A stretch of DNA of 64,000 nucleotides from Prorocentrum cordatum (taxonomy: Eukaryota; Sar; Dinophyceae; Prorocentrales; Prorocentraceae): contig CAUYUJ010015013.1 in assembly GCA_963575745.1 (NCBI GenBank), forward strand, positions 1 through 64,000, in the 5' to 3' direction. Shown here in pieces: positions 19,705 through 29,395 of the stretch. Position numbers and translations under genes: made by a program. A model generated the notes under the pieces. It saw only the letters and a program-made list of their open reading frames with translations, was not told where the DNA came from and did not search any database. How positions within the stretch are numbered: position 1 is the stretch's first letter; each line of letters opens with the position of its first letter.

Positions 19705-20084
19705 ATCGCAATCTCATTGAAATTACGGCGCGCGCGCGCGTCCCCGAAGCCGCGATCCCACGATATCGCAACGAGCAGCGTCAGCATCGCGCAACCGAGG
19801 CTACAACGTGTAATCAACGCGATTGTCGTGAGCATGCTACTTCTGGGGAAACGCAAGACCCGAGTAAGCCAGAACTTGGGTTTGCCGACTTTTTTGACGA
19901 GCACGTCCTGGATTTTGACGGTCCAGTTTTCGTGGGATGTCTGCAGCGGGAGCTCGCGTTACATTTCAGATTGGGCCTCGTCATTTTTATGATGGCCTCA
20001 TCGGGCCAACCCGAGTCCCCCGTACCCGAGTCTTACGTCTCCCCGATACTTGAATGTGCGATGAGTCGTGGTCCAAGCCCGCCT

Positions 20085-20395
20085 CTCCTCCGCTCTTCTC
20101 CTCCTCGTGTTTATCGTCGCCCGTGCTTATCCTCATCCTCTGCTATTCTCCTCCTCGGCGTTGCAATGCTATGTTATGTGTTCCGTGTTGTATCGGATTG
20201 TCCCCTCCTCGATCTTCTCGCCTTTCTCCTTCGCCCTCCTCTTACCTCCCTCCTGTGTGTGTTGCTCCTCCTTCCCTCCTTCCTCCTCCTTCCGCCGTCC
20301 TCCTTCCGCCCTCTCCCCCTCTCTCCCTCCTCTTCTCCTCCAGTCTCTCTCCCTCCTCTCTCCCTCTCTCCCCCTCTTTCCTCCCGGGCGGCGGA
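20085..20395 (+). repeat. Pyrimidine-rich tract
   Basis: CTCCT/CCTCC-rich sequence without strict period. Open frames are Ser/Pro/Leu-rich on both strands and show no conserved motif. Confidence 0.7.
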
Positions 20396-20439
20396 TTCGG
20401 TCCTGAAAACGGGCGCAGGGCGCCGGGGGGCGAGGCGCA

Positions 20440-20640
20440 AGTTTGAGCCGAAAGGTGGTACAGCCAACCCGTACCATAAGGACGCACGGCAAGGACGCGA
20501 GGGCCATAGAAGGCCGTTTCGAGGTTTTTTGAGCGGGGAGCGCCCAACGAAAGAGGCCAATGATGGACCGAAAAAGCAAGGATGCACGGGTACCCTTGGG
20601 ATGATTGCCCATCCTTGTGCGGGCATACTGTAAGGATACC
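20440..20640 (+). repeat. Dispersed repeat, copy 2
   Basis: Shares AATGATGGACCGA, AAGGATGCACGGGTA and CATCCTTGTGCGGG with 14,745-14,905. CAAGGATG near 20,577 and CATCCTTG near 20,611 are inverted to each other, and ATAAGGACGC at the left is echoed by GTAAGGATACC at the right. A short inverted-repeat element is possible. Confidence 0.5.
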
Positions 20641-20674
20641 GATCCATCAAGAGGCGCATACAGGGTTACGTAAC

Positions 20675-20786
20675 CCGAACCGTAACCCGAACGTATCCTG
20701 AACGTATCCTGAACGTATCCTGAACGTATCCTGAACGTATCCTGAACGCATCCTGAACGTATCCTGAACGTATCCTGAACGTAACT
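20675..20786 (+). repeat. 12-bp tandem array (AACGTATCCTGA)n
   Basis: About eight near-identical copies of AACGTATCCTGA, preceded by GTAACCCGAACC variants. Because 12 is a multiple of three, one minus-strand frame reads a repeating four-residue peptide. Function unknown. Confidence 0.95.
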
Positions 20787-21416
20787 TGATATCTGGCTTC
20801 AAGGCTTACCATCGTTCTTATAAACGAAATCGATATTGACTGTAACAAGGTTTGGCCGAGATCACTCCAAACCTCACAATCGACATGCAAAAACCTTATG
20901 AGCCAGGGATCAGAATGCTGAAGCATGATTGGACTTGCTATCTAGTTACAGTTGGGAGAATGGCTTACATCACTAGTTGCTGGGGGTTATATAGTCGCTT
21001 GTTCGGGATGCCATACCGATTGCTAACGCTGGCAGCACAAGCGTCTTGCAAAGCGGTTTCCGCCGAGACGGCACTCAACGCTCGCAAAAACAGCCAAACG
21101 TGGCAGCCCACAGGCACACATGCAACATCGAGGGGCGCTTCCCCGCGAGACCTGCACAGCGTGCAACGACTGCAAAGCGAGCCGAACAACTTCCAGAAGG
21201 CCCCGTACGGCAAACGGAGCACGGGAAGCGAGCCTCGCATGACAGACGCGCGCAGTGACGCACGCAACACATGTCTTCCGACTTCGACCGCGCAAGGGGG
21301 AACGGGGCTGAACGCGTAAGCAACGCGTTGCACGATGCACTGGCTACAAAGGCAAACGAAAGCGGGCCGCAAGGATACCTCGCGGTGTATACCTCGTACA
21401 TCTAGACTCCAGGCTC
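20787..21416. other. No gene recognised
   Basis: Composition is moderate compared with its flanks. Open frames of about 100-155 codons exist on both strands, but none has a recognisable domain or good splice signals. Confidence 0.4.
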
Positions 21417-21436
21417 CTACAACAGAGGAACATCCC

Positions 21437-22037
21437 TCAATAACACGAGACCATCCACGAACGCATCCCGAGAATGGAAGATAACGGGGGACCGACGAAG
21501 ACGCCCGAGAACCTCTTCTGACGAAGAGGAGGGGGAGGAGGAGGAGGAGGGGGGGGAGGAGGGTGAGGAGGAGGAGGAGGAGGAGGAGGAGGAGGAGGAG
21601 GAGGGAGGGGGAGGAGGAGGAGGAGGAGGAGGAGGAGGAGGAGGGGGAAGAGGAGGAGGAGGAGGAGGGGAGGAGCAGGAGGAGGAGGAGGAGGAGGAGG
21701 AGGAGGAGGAGGAGGAGGGGGAGGAGGAGGGGGAGGAGGAGGAGGAGGAGGAGGAGGAGGAGGGGGGGAGGAGGAGGAAGAAGAGGAGAAGGAGGAGCAG
21801 ATGGAGGAGGAGGAGGAGGAGGAGGAGGAGGAGGAGGGGGAGGAGGAGGGGGAGGAGGAAGAGGAGGGGGAGGAGGAAGAGGAGGAGGAGGAGGAGGAGG
21901 AGACCCGGCGAAGAGTCACTCTTTGCGCGCGGGAGCAGCGCAGGTCCTCGAAGATGGGCCCCCACTGGCCGACTGGGTCGCAGCCGACGCAGCCGAGGGG
22001 CGCGCCGCAGGGCGCCTCTATGCCGCCCCAGTAGAAG
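21437..22037 (-). CDS. Two 3' exons of an unidentified gene
   Basis: Exon 22037-21905 follows a CAG acceptor, encodes FYWGGIEAPCGAPLGCVGCD and then PVGQWGPIFEDLRCSRAQRV with strongly GC-biased third positions, and ends at CGG before GTCTCC. The intron (21904-21518) is a CTC polypyrimidine tract ending TTCGTCAG. The last exon (21517-21437) continues in phase with KRFSGVFVGPP and ends in a stop. A further exon candidate lies at about 22,635-22,560 (VKRAVILEDRTSRGRP), its join unknown. I do not recognise the protein. Confidence 0.45.
21520..21903 (+). repeat. (GAG)n tract forming an intron
   Basis: Nearly pure purine sequence in GAG/GGA phase. On the minus strand it is the complete interior of a proposed GT-AG intron. 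Frames across it are poly-Arg, poly-Glu, poly-Gly or poly-Ser. Confidence 0.9.
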
Positions 22038-22329
22038 CTGTCCTCTCAGCGGGCGCGGCATGTCCTCCCTCCCCTTTTCTCCGTCCCTCCCCTTCCTCCC
22101 TCCGTCCCCCTCGCTCCCTCCTTCCTTCCCTCCTCCTTCGAGCCTCGGGCTTCGAGGCTCGCTCGCTGGAGGTCCCTGATCATTCTGGGGCGCTCTCGTG
22201 GCCGCGGCTGGATCCGCCCCGAACTGCTGGTGAGAATGCAGCCCGGGAGAGGCCCCACAGACGCCCTCAACCCTGGTCGGGGGCACCGCAGAGGAGGGCG
22301 AGGAGGGCGAGCGCGAGACGGAGGCAGGT

Positions 22330-22545
22330 CAAGGAGGAGGAGGAGGAGGAGGAGGAGGGCGACAAACAAGGATGACGCAGAGGAGGGTGAGGAGGGCGAG
22401 GAGGAGGAGGAGGAGGAGGAGGAGGAGGAGGAGGAGGAGGAGGAGGAGGAGGAGGAGGGCGATCGCGAGACGGAGGCAGGTAGAGGAGGCAGAGGAGGGC
22501 GAGGAGGGCGACAAACACGGATGACGCAGAGGAGGGCGAGGAGGG
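22330..22545 (+). repeat. (GAG)n tract within a ~165-bp duplication
   Basis: The block GGCGACAAACA(A/C)GGATGACG, AGAGGAGGG and GAGACGGAGGCAGGT occurs twice, around 22,360 and 22,505, on both sides of a (GAG)n run. This indicates a duplication that includes the microsatellite. Confidence 0.75.
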
Positions 22546-22639
22546 CGAGGACGAGGAGCCATTGGCGGAGGTGGAGGGGGCGAGCGGTCGGCCTCGGCTG
22601 GTGCGGTCCTCTAAGATGACCGCCCGCTTCACTGCGTCG

Positions 22640-23629
22640 TGTGTTCGGTCTAGTTTGTATATGCCCTCAACATGATGATCACCACCATTGCCATCATGGG
22701 CAACTTTTGAGCGTGGTCATGCTCATCATCACCACCATCCATCATGGCAGCACCCACCACCATCTGCTTACGCTCACCTCCATCAGAATGATCATGCGCA
22801 TCATCGACCTCATCATACTAGTCATATGCACAATCCACAGCCTGCCGTTTGCCAGCCGGCGCCGTGGCGCCACCTCACTGCCTGGGTACCTCACGTTGCG
22901 GCAAGCTGTTGCCACGTTTCGTGCTGGCGCCTCGTAGACCGCCCTTCCTTGAGCGGCACCCACCGCAAAAGCCACCGGGAGGCAACGATAGGGGGGAACG
23001 GGCTCAGGGGAGGGGAAGTGAGAAGGAGAAGGCCTCCTCAAAAGGTTCGGTCTGAGAAGTGCTTCAAGCACTTCCCGAAGACAAACAACAACTTCTCAGA
23101 AGGCGCGAGGGCTTCCGAGAAATCTCGCCGCGTTCTGAAAAGGCTTTTTTCTTTCTCAAGTCCCCCCTTCGCTCGCCGCCGAATGTCCACACCGCACATT
23201 CCTAGGCGGGGTGACCTACTGGGCCCCTCTCGGCGGGCAGTGGGCACCTTGTGGTCGATCGATGCGTTCCTCCCCGAGCCCATCCCCCCTGACGTTGCCC
23301 CCGAATCACCCAGAAGCCGTCGGAAGCCCATCTGGCGCCCTTCAGACCTTACGTACACATAAGACGAGATCTGCCGCCAAGGTCCCCATAAACCGCCCGA
23401 GGGCGAGACGCGCCAAGAGCGACACCCCTTTCTGGAAAACCCCCTTCTCTCCAAGTCCAGAAGGCCTCGACTTAAAAAAATGTTGACGTGTCATGTTTCC
23501 TGTCGGCCGCTGCCGCCAGAGGAGCCGCCGCCGCTGGCGTCGCATGTGCAATATTGGTGGAGCAGCCACGACGGACATCATCACCGTTGACTTTCCCCAA
23601 GCAGTGCTTGCGCTTGGGGTTCTTACTTT
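22640..23629. other. No gene recognised
   Basis: 22,660-22,820 holds CATCATCACCACC-type repeats. The rest is non-repetitive and contains a GAGAAGTGCTTC...GAAGCACTTC palindromic motif near 23,052-23,080. No convincing exon. Confidence 0.4.
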
Positions 23630-23792
23630 GAAGGGGCCCCAGGACACACAAATAAATACACACAAATAAAAAGATTCCCCATATTTCCTCATATTTTCTG
23701 GGTTTTTGTCTTCCCCCCCACTGCCCATATTTTCCCATATTTTCTGGGGAATCGAGGATTAATTATGTCTGTGTGCTTTTTCCCCTCCTGAT
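23630..23792 (+). mobile_element. ~160-bp dispersed element B, copy 1
   Basis: The element begins GAAGGGGCCCCAGGACACAC and continues with ACACAAATAAAAA, CCCATATTTTCCCATATTTT, a GGGGAATCGAGG block and TGTGTCTGTGTG-like words, ending CCCCTCCTGAT. Copies in the same orientation lie at 38,938-39,100, 41,002-41,163 and 46,936-47,101, with partial copies at 40,929 and 62,214. It has no terminal inverted repeats and no coding capacity, so a SINE-like or other non-autonomous element is possible. Confidence 0.8.
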
Positions 23793-24214
23793 ACTTGGCT
23801 GTCGTGAAGATGTCCCGCCTTTTCGCCGCGCGGGCGCCCGCGACCGCTCGATGGCGCCCCGTGCGCTGCGATGGGTGGCCTCCCCGAGGATTCGCCGCGT
23901 GGGCGCCCGCGTGGCGGCTCCCGGGCGCCGCGTGGGCGCCCACGTGCGCTGGGTGCGCTCCCCGAGGCGCCCCATGGGCGCCCCGTTCGATGTCCCCACG
24001 CGCAGAGCGCCACATAGTTTGCACCACGTGGCCTGCAAGGAAACGTTCCCACCGTTCCCACCACCATGCTCACACCACAAATGCGCACACTTCACGGTTT
24101 TACCGCACCGGCGGGCCACGTCCATTACATAGCCCCGTTCGCACCATATCGCCGACACCAAGTAATTCACGCAATCTACAAATGTGCGAGCCACCGTGGA
24201 TCCACCATGTGCTT
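23793..24214. other. No gene recognised
   Basis: GC-rich CGCGTGGGCGCCC words repeat imperfectly from 23,830 to 23,990, then mixed sequence runs up to the 14-bp array. No exon seen. Confidence 0.4.
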
Positions 24215-24470
24215 CTAATGTTGTGCAACCCGTGTGGTGGAATCGACCTGGTGCAATCTACGCCGTGGAAGCTATCTTGTGCATACGTAACCTGAGGTGG
24301 GCAATATATGCGCGGTGCATTATAAGCGCTGTGCAATCCAACTGGTGCAATACATGTGGTACAATCAATATTGTGCAAAATTCGTGGTGTAACGCATGTG
24401 GTGCAATACCCGTCGTGCTGTATAGGTTGAACAATACCTGTTGTGCAACCTATGTGGTGCAATTCGCCCG
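24215..24470 (+). repeat. 14-bp degenerate minisatellite, array 1
   Basis: Units of the type GTGCAATCCAACTG and GTGCAACCTATGTG follow each other at a strict 14-bp step for many copies, with the GTGCAA core best kept. Further arrays lie at 25,785-26,055 and 48,690-48,755 (same strand) and 27,310-27,480 (opposite strand). Confidence 0.9.
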
Positions 24471-24477
24471 GCCGAAC

Positions 24478-25110
24478 TTGAAAATGTCAACGCCACTGCT
24501 CGCGCAAACATCCCACCCACCCATCCGCAACTTCGTTTGCAAAACCATGCGACGGCAATTGCGAAGGGTGCTTTGCGTTGACGGGTGCATCTCTGCGGCC
24601 GCGCTGACCCGCGCATGCTCGCGCGCGCAGAAGCCACCTCGCGCGGCGCGACCGACGCGGCCGCGGTGGCGCTGACCACTGGGCACGTCGTGCGGGCCCT
24701 TCCGTGCGAGTCGGTGACGTAAGCGGGTGCGGTATCAAGGCGACGCCGACAACGGTACACACGCTAATGATAGTAGCGATGCTGGTGGCGATGGCGACGG
24801 CAGGGCCAATGACGGCGCCGATGTTGACCACGCCCGCCGCTGACGATGACGACGCCCTCGCGTCGGCGACGCGCGTTTTGGACAGAGTTCGACATTCGCG
24901 CGCGGCCGACGCGCGCGAGTGGCACGCATTGTTATTTGACGCGGATCGTGTTGCCCCCCCCCCCCCCCCATGAGCGCAAGGGCGTTCGGATGAGTTGGAC
25001 AGGCTGTGCGAGGTCTGGTTGGCAGAATGTGATGGCAATGTCTAACAACCTATGGATGTCCCAAGAATTCGCCAGGTCGCGCGCGCAGGCTTTGCTGGAC
25101 AATTGATGTT
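24478..25110 (+). repeat. Segmental duplication, copy 1
   Basis: Starting after the 14-bp array, GCCACTGCTCGCGCAA, CATCCCACCCACCC, GCGGCCGCGGTGGCGCTGAC, GACGGCGCCGATG and a GCGCGCGGCCGACGCGCGCG block occur in the same order at 26,070-26,620. Offset is about 1.6 kb and the array is part of the duplicated unit. No coding evidence; short frames are not conserved between copies. Confidence 0.85.
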
Positions 25111-25610
25111 GCAAAACTATGTGTGTTCCTTTGTTTTCCAAGCGCTGGTTGTTGAAATCCGTGCGAACAACTGAAGTGTTTGAAACATTTTGGAATGCGC
25201 GCGCGACGGCGCGCGCGCACATCGTCTCATTCTGTTGCAAGGGACTCGTGCGACAAAACGCTCGCAAGAGCGTTCGAGCGAATTCGACATGCTCGCGCGA
25301 GAGGACCGCTTGGTAGCATGTTATGAACATGCTGGAAACCAAAACGGTGTTGTAGAATTCGCAAGATCGCGGGCGCATGCTTACTTTGGACACCCACGCT
25401 GCGAAACCATATGTTTGTTTATACGTTTTCGGGACACACGATTTTGAAATCAGTACGAAACGTAAGTTCTACTGCTAAAAAAAACGCCGAAGTAACACAT
25501 GGGGGAACAATAAAAAAACATGCGCGCCCGACGACGCGCGCGTGCTCACCTCGTCCCATTGTTTGAAAAGGGCTCTTGCAAACTCATCATTTTGGGGAAT
25601 TGAGTGCGCG
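25060..25610 (+). repeat. ~290-bp subrepeats rich in GCGCGC
   Basis: Two diverged copies, shifted by about 292 bp, share GTTGCAAAACTATGTGT / CTGCGAAACCATATGTT, a TTTTGAAATC-like block, GCGCGCGACGGCGCGCGC / GCGCGCCCGACGACGCGCGC and a CTCGTCCCATTGTTT-type end. A third copy is at about 26,660-26,880. The CGCG-rich cores are near-palindromic. Confidence 0.7.
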
Positions 25611-25784
25611 CGCATAAGTAAGTTTTGCAAAAATGGGTGGGTGAGCGGGGAAGGGCGAACTCCGGCCCGCTTCGAACAATATGAATTTATGGTTCCGGTG
25701 GACGATGGGGCAGAATCATCTGTAAACTGCACATCCCAACGGGGTAGTTATAAGTCCAGCTTGGGGAGGGTGTTGAAAGAGGAA

Positions 25785-26055
25785 CCTACGTGGTGCAATC
25801 GAATCTGCGCAAGCTACGTGGTGCGACTTATGCTGAACCATCTCTGTTGTGCAAAATGCGCCGTTGTGCAATATATGCCGTGCAACCTTGATGGTGCACT
25901 CTATGTGGTGCAACGTGTGTTGTGAAATCTACGGCGTGCCAAACATGTTGTACAATGAAGGTTGTGCTATCTGTGAAAGGGGAGCCAATGTTGCGCTGTC
26001 TGCGTGGTGCAGTAGAGGTTGCGCAACAAACATTGTGCATACAACGTTGTACACT
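25785..26055 (+). repeat. 14-bp minisatellite, array 2
   Basis: Same 14-bp step and GTGCAA core as array 1 (GTGCACTCTATGTG, GTGCCAAACATGTT). It precedes the second copy of the segmental duplication. Confidence 0.9.
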
Positions 26056-26069
26056 AGATGTGTGCTAGC

Positions 26070-26620
26070 AAACCGGCTGTCAATGCCACTGCTCGCGCAA
26101 TCATCCCACCCACCCGCTCGCAACTTGGTTCGCATAACCCATGCGGGGGCAATTGCGGTGACTGCTTGGCGCTGGCTGGCGCATCGCGCAGAGCGGCCAG
26201 CAAGTCTGACGCGACGGACGCGGCCGCGGTGGCGCTGACCACTGGGGACTTCCCAGCACGTCTCGCAGGCCGCGCCGGCGCGCGGGCACATCAAGGCGAG
26301 TCGGTGACTCGGGCGGGTGCGGCAACATGGCGACGTCGACAACGGCTGACACGATGATTCCCGTAGCGATGCTGGTGGCAGTGGTGACAGACAGTGACGA
26401 CGGAAAAGGTAATGACGGCGCCGATGCTGATCGCGAGGATGGCGATTGTGGTGTCCTCGCGTCGGTGATGCAGGTTTTGGAAAGAATTCGACATGTGCGC
26501 GCGGCCGACGCGCGCGACTCGCCGGCATTGCATTCTCTGACAAGGATCGTGTCCCCCCTCCAGCGCCTGCGCGCGAGGGCGTTCGAATGTTTTCAATAAG
26601 CGCGCGCGAGGGGCCTGCTG
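26070..26620 (+). repeat. Segmental duplication, copy 2
   Basis: Parallel to 24,478-25,110 with numerous substitutions and small indels. It is followed by a third GCGCGC subrepeat (26,660-26,880) with CATGCGCGCACGACGAAGCG. Confidence 0.85.
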
Positions 26621-27059
26621 AATTATATCCTGTTGGTGAAAAAAAAACATAAGTTCTTTTTAGAACTCAACAGAGCGCGCATAAGTGTTGCATTGAGGGC
26701 TCATGTTGCAAAACCATATGCCTAACTTCTCGTGTTCGGGACACCCGATGTAAAAATCCCTCCGACACCCAAAGTTGTCCAGGAATTCCGGCATGCGCGC
26801 ACGACGAAGCGCGCGAGTGGACTTCGTCCCAGTGTTTCGCCCATGATCCTTCAAGACAGATGAGCTGTGATGGACGGGTGCGCGCGCCTGGGATGGTCCG
26901 ATCTCGCATCTGGGACGGACAAAAGTGTGCAGGACCGAGTGCGACAAACCATGCGAAAAGGGTGACCCGTCAACCCCAGGGGGAGGTGGGGTGGTAGATC
27001 CGAGTTTGCTTCTCTCTCCTGTTCTACATGAGGATCCGTGTGGTGTCCAATCTATGCGG

Positions 27060-27250
27060 CGACGCGGCGGCGACGGCGGCAACAAGGCCGCCACGCCGGC
27101 GGTCAGGCCCAGACGACGGGCGGCGACGGAGCGGCGACGGGGCGGCGACGGCGGCAACATAGCCGCCGGGCCAGCAGGCAGTCCCAGACGACGGGCGGCG
27201 ACGGGGCGGCGAGGGGGCGGCGACGGCGGCAGCACGGACGCCACACCAGC
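27060..27250 (+). repeat. ~75-bp tandem repeat, three copies
   Basis: GGCGGCGACGGCGGCAACA followed by GCCGCC and CCCAGACGACGGGCGGCGAC occurs three times. The period is divisible by three, giving a 25-residue Gly/Arg-rich peptide repeat. There is no independent sign of translation. Confidence 0.8.
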
Positions 27251-27309
27251 AGACAGAGCCAGTTCCTTCGAGGAGAAGTAGGGGCCCACAAAGGCGAGCA
27301 CTGCTCGGG

Positions 27310-27480
27310 GGAAGAAGACTGACACCACACTACCTGCACACCATGAATCTTACAAAACACCGGCACCACACATATTACACGACCTATGTTGCATCATACT
27401 GCTTGCACCGCAACGCTTGCTTACACAACATAGCTTGCGCCACATACCCTGCACAACATCGTCCGCCCCACAATGCGATT
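27310..27480 (-). repeat. 14-bp minisatellite, array 3 (inverted)
   Basis: CACAACATAGCTTG and CGCCACATACCCTG type units in 14-bp steps, the reverse complement of arrays 1 and 2. Confidence 0.85.
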
Positions 27481-27817
27481 AATCACTGCTTGGGGTCCAT
27501 GGTGGCTATCATTGCACTTATTTTTGAGTATTCCGGGGGGGCCAGTTCTAGAGCATCGGGGCGCATGGCGCTCGGGAGGCGTGCCACGTTCCTTTGCAAT
27601 CTGCAGTGTCTGGTTGGGACTTACTGGCCGCCATGGGCGACGCGCCGACACCTCCAAGCTTGCACCGACGACAAGAAAACAAAATTGTCAGGTCCTGACG
27701 CGCAGCTCTATAGAACGGCCAGGGATCTGGCACAGGAACATACTCAAAGTAGTCTTGTGAATTCGCCGATGAGAACAACAACATGCCCCACACGCGCACG
27801 ATTGCATACTTGCAGTG

Positions 27818-28425
27818 ATGCAAAACCCATGGTGTTCACACTGCTACGCGCCATCAAAGATGAGAATATGATTGCTGTCGCAATCAAGCACGGCTGCGCA
27901 TACGTGACACTGCTAGTACCCGCTGCGAAGAGGAGCATTGCTGTGAAAATGAGAACAGCATGGCGTTTCGCAATTGCTGTTGCTATAATTTTCAAGTGCG
28001 CATAAAAGCAAGGATTTTCGGTTCCCCGGGGGGGCGTCGGGGGACGGTGTAGGTAGCACACCCCGCACGCGCAACGTCATATAACGCATGACATTGAAAG
28101 ACAATGTTTCCACGCACGCAAATGGGTCAGCGCTGAGAAAGTGAGAGCCCGAGTGTTCTCTTCTGGATCATTCCTTCGAAATTGAGGGCCCGATTGTTGT
28201 CGCAATCGGCCGCGGCTGTGCGGATGCGAACCCTTCGGTTCTCGCAGTGGCCCGCAGCTGCGAAGATGAGACTCCTGTGGCGTTCGTAATGGATCGCGGC
28301 TGTGAGGATGCGGACCGCGTGGCTTTCACCATGGAGCGCAACTTCGAATATGAGAGCCCTGTGATTTTCGCATCAGGTTATTGCTGCGAGGATGACAGCT
28401 TTATGGGCTTCGCAACGCATGACAG
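27818..28425 (+). repeat. 42-bp diverged array with a 14-residue coding-like period
   Basis: Two stretches (27,818-27,990 and 28,157-28,425) consist of 42-bp units. In one plus-strand frame the unit reads Cys-Glu-Asp-Glu-x-x-Val-Ala-Phe-x-x-x-Arg-x, for example CEDETPVAFVMDRG then CEDADRVAFTMERN. The copies differ at many bases, yet the frame and the acidic/hydrophobic pattern persist. This could be the remains of a repeat protein or an ordinary minisatellite. The second stretch stays open until a stop at 28,507. Confidence 0.65.
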
Positions 28426-28820
28426 AAAAAAACAGGGTCAGGGGAAGACTCTGGATATGAGCCAGGGGATCGAACTTCGGCCCGGGCTGCGGGTGCGGAA
28501 GCAGTAGATAGAGGCTCAACAACACAGAAGGGGTTCTCACTTGCTCTCCGTGGTCCAAAGAGGATCGGCAAGACGATAGACAACGCGCAGAGATCGCATG
28601 GCCAGAAGAAACCGTTCTTCACAGCGGATAATCTCGCAATGCTCGATACAGAACAACACGCTGCGAGATACGCAACACTCCGACGTGCTTCGCATACCGG
28701 CGTCGGGCCCCGCGCGTCGCACGTATATGTGCCACGCCCCCGGCTGCGCTGGGCCTCACAGCAGCCCGGGACATTGGGGACTACCGTGCAGTGGAGAACA
28801 CCCCAACGATGCCGGGAGGC

Positions 28821-29000
28821 ACTCCAGATTTCGTAATCAAGGGAGGGGGGTCTCATTTCGGGGGGGGTCTCTTCCAGGCTGTCTTGGAGGGCCTGGGGGG
28901 TCTGGGGACGATGTTTTGGAGGGTTCTCCCACGGGGGAGGTCTGAAATGGCTTGTCTTGGAGGGTCCAGACCCCCTCCCTTTTATTACGAAATCTGGAGT
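28821..29000 (+). mobile_element. MITE-like element with 30-bp inverted ends
   Basis: ACTCCAGATTTCGTAAT and GGGAGGGGGGTCT at 28,821-28,853 are mirrored by AGACCCCCTCCC and ATTACGAAATCTGGAGT at 28,968-29,000. The 180-bp element has a G-rich interior and no frame. No clear target duplication. Confidence 0.85.
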
Positions 29001-29009
29001 ATATAAGTC

Positions 29010-29395
29010 CGTGCGTGTGCCCCCACTGCGCTGGAGCTCCCAGGAGCAAACGAAAGTGGCGACCGCTGCGCAGGCAGCAAACCCACCACGGAGCCGCGAG
29101 GTCTAATTTTGGCCTGGCTTCCAGGGGCCCACGGCAACGGCGGCAGCTGCGCGGTGGCCGCACCGCCACGGAGCCGCGAGGTCCAGTCCGGGTGTGCGCG
29201 TGTCCCCACCTGCGCTGGGCCTTCCAGGAGCCCACGAACGTGGCAACAGCAGCGCGGGTGGCAGCACCCCCGCGGAGACGCGAGTCGTACAGTCCGGGTG
29301 CGCGTATGTCCCCCACTGCGCTGGACCTCCCAGGAGCCTACGAGAGCGGCGACTGCTGCGCAGGTGGCAACAGGCCATGCAGGAAAGGTGGGAAG
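29010..29395 (+). repeat. ~90-100-bp tandem array, locus 1
   Basis: Four diverged units share CCCCACTGCGCTGGACCTCC, CAGGAGCC(C/T)ACGA, GCTGCGCAGGTGGCA and GGAGCCGCGAGGTC. The same unit forms an array of inverse orientation at 51,040-51,400, 22 kb away. Confidence 0.8.

Noticed and set aside
27343-28005. 220-codon plus-strand frame as a gene
   Set aside because: Its first third is the 14-bp minisatellite and its last part the 42-bp array; no domain and no splice or leader signal.
28247-28507. Complete 86-codon gene
   Set aside because: It is only the best-kept part of the 42-bp array, with diverged units continuing on its 5' side.
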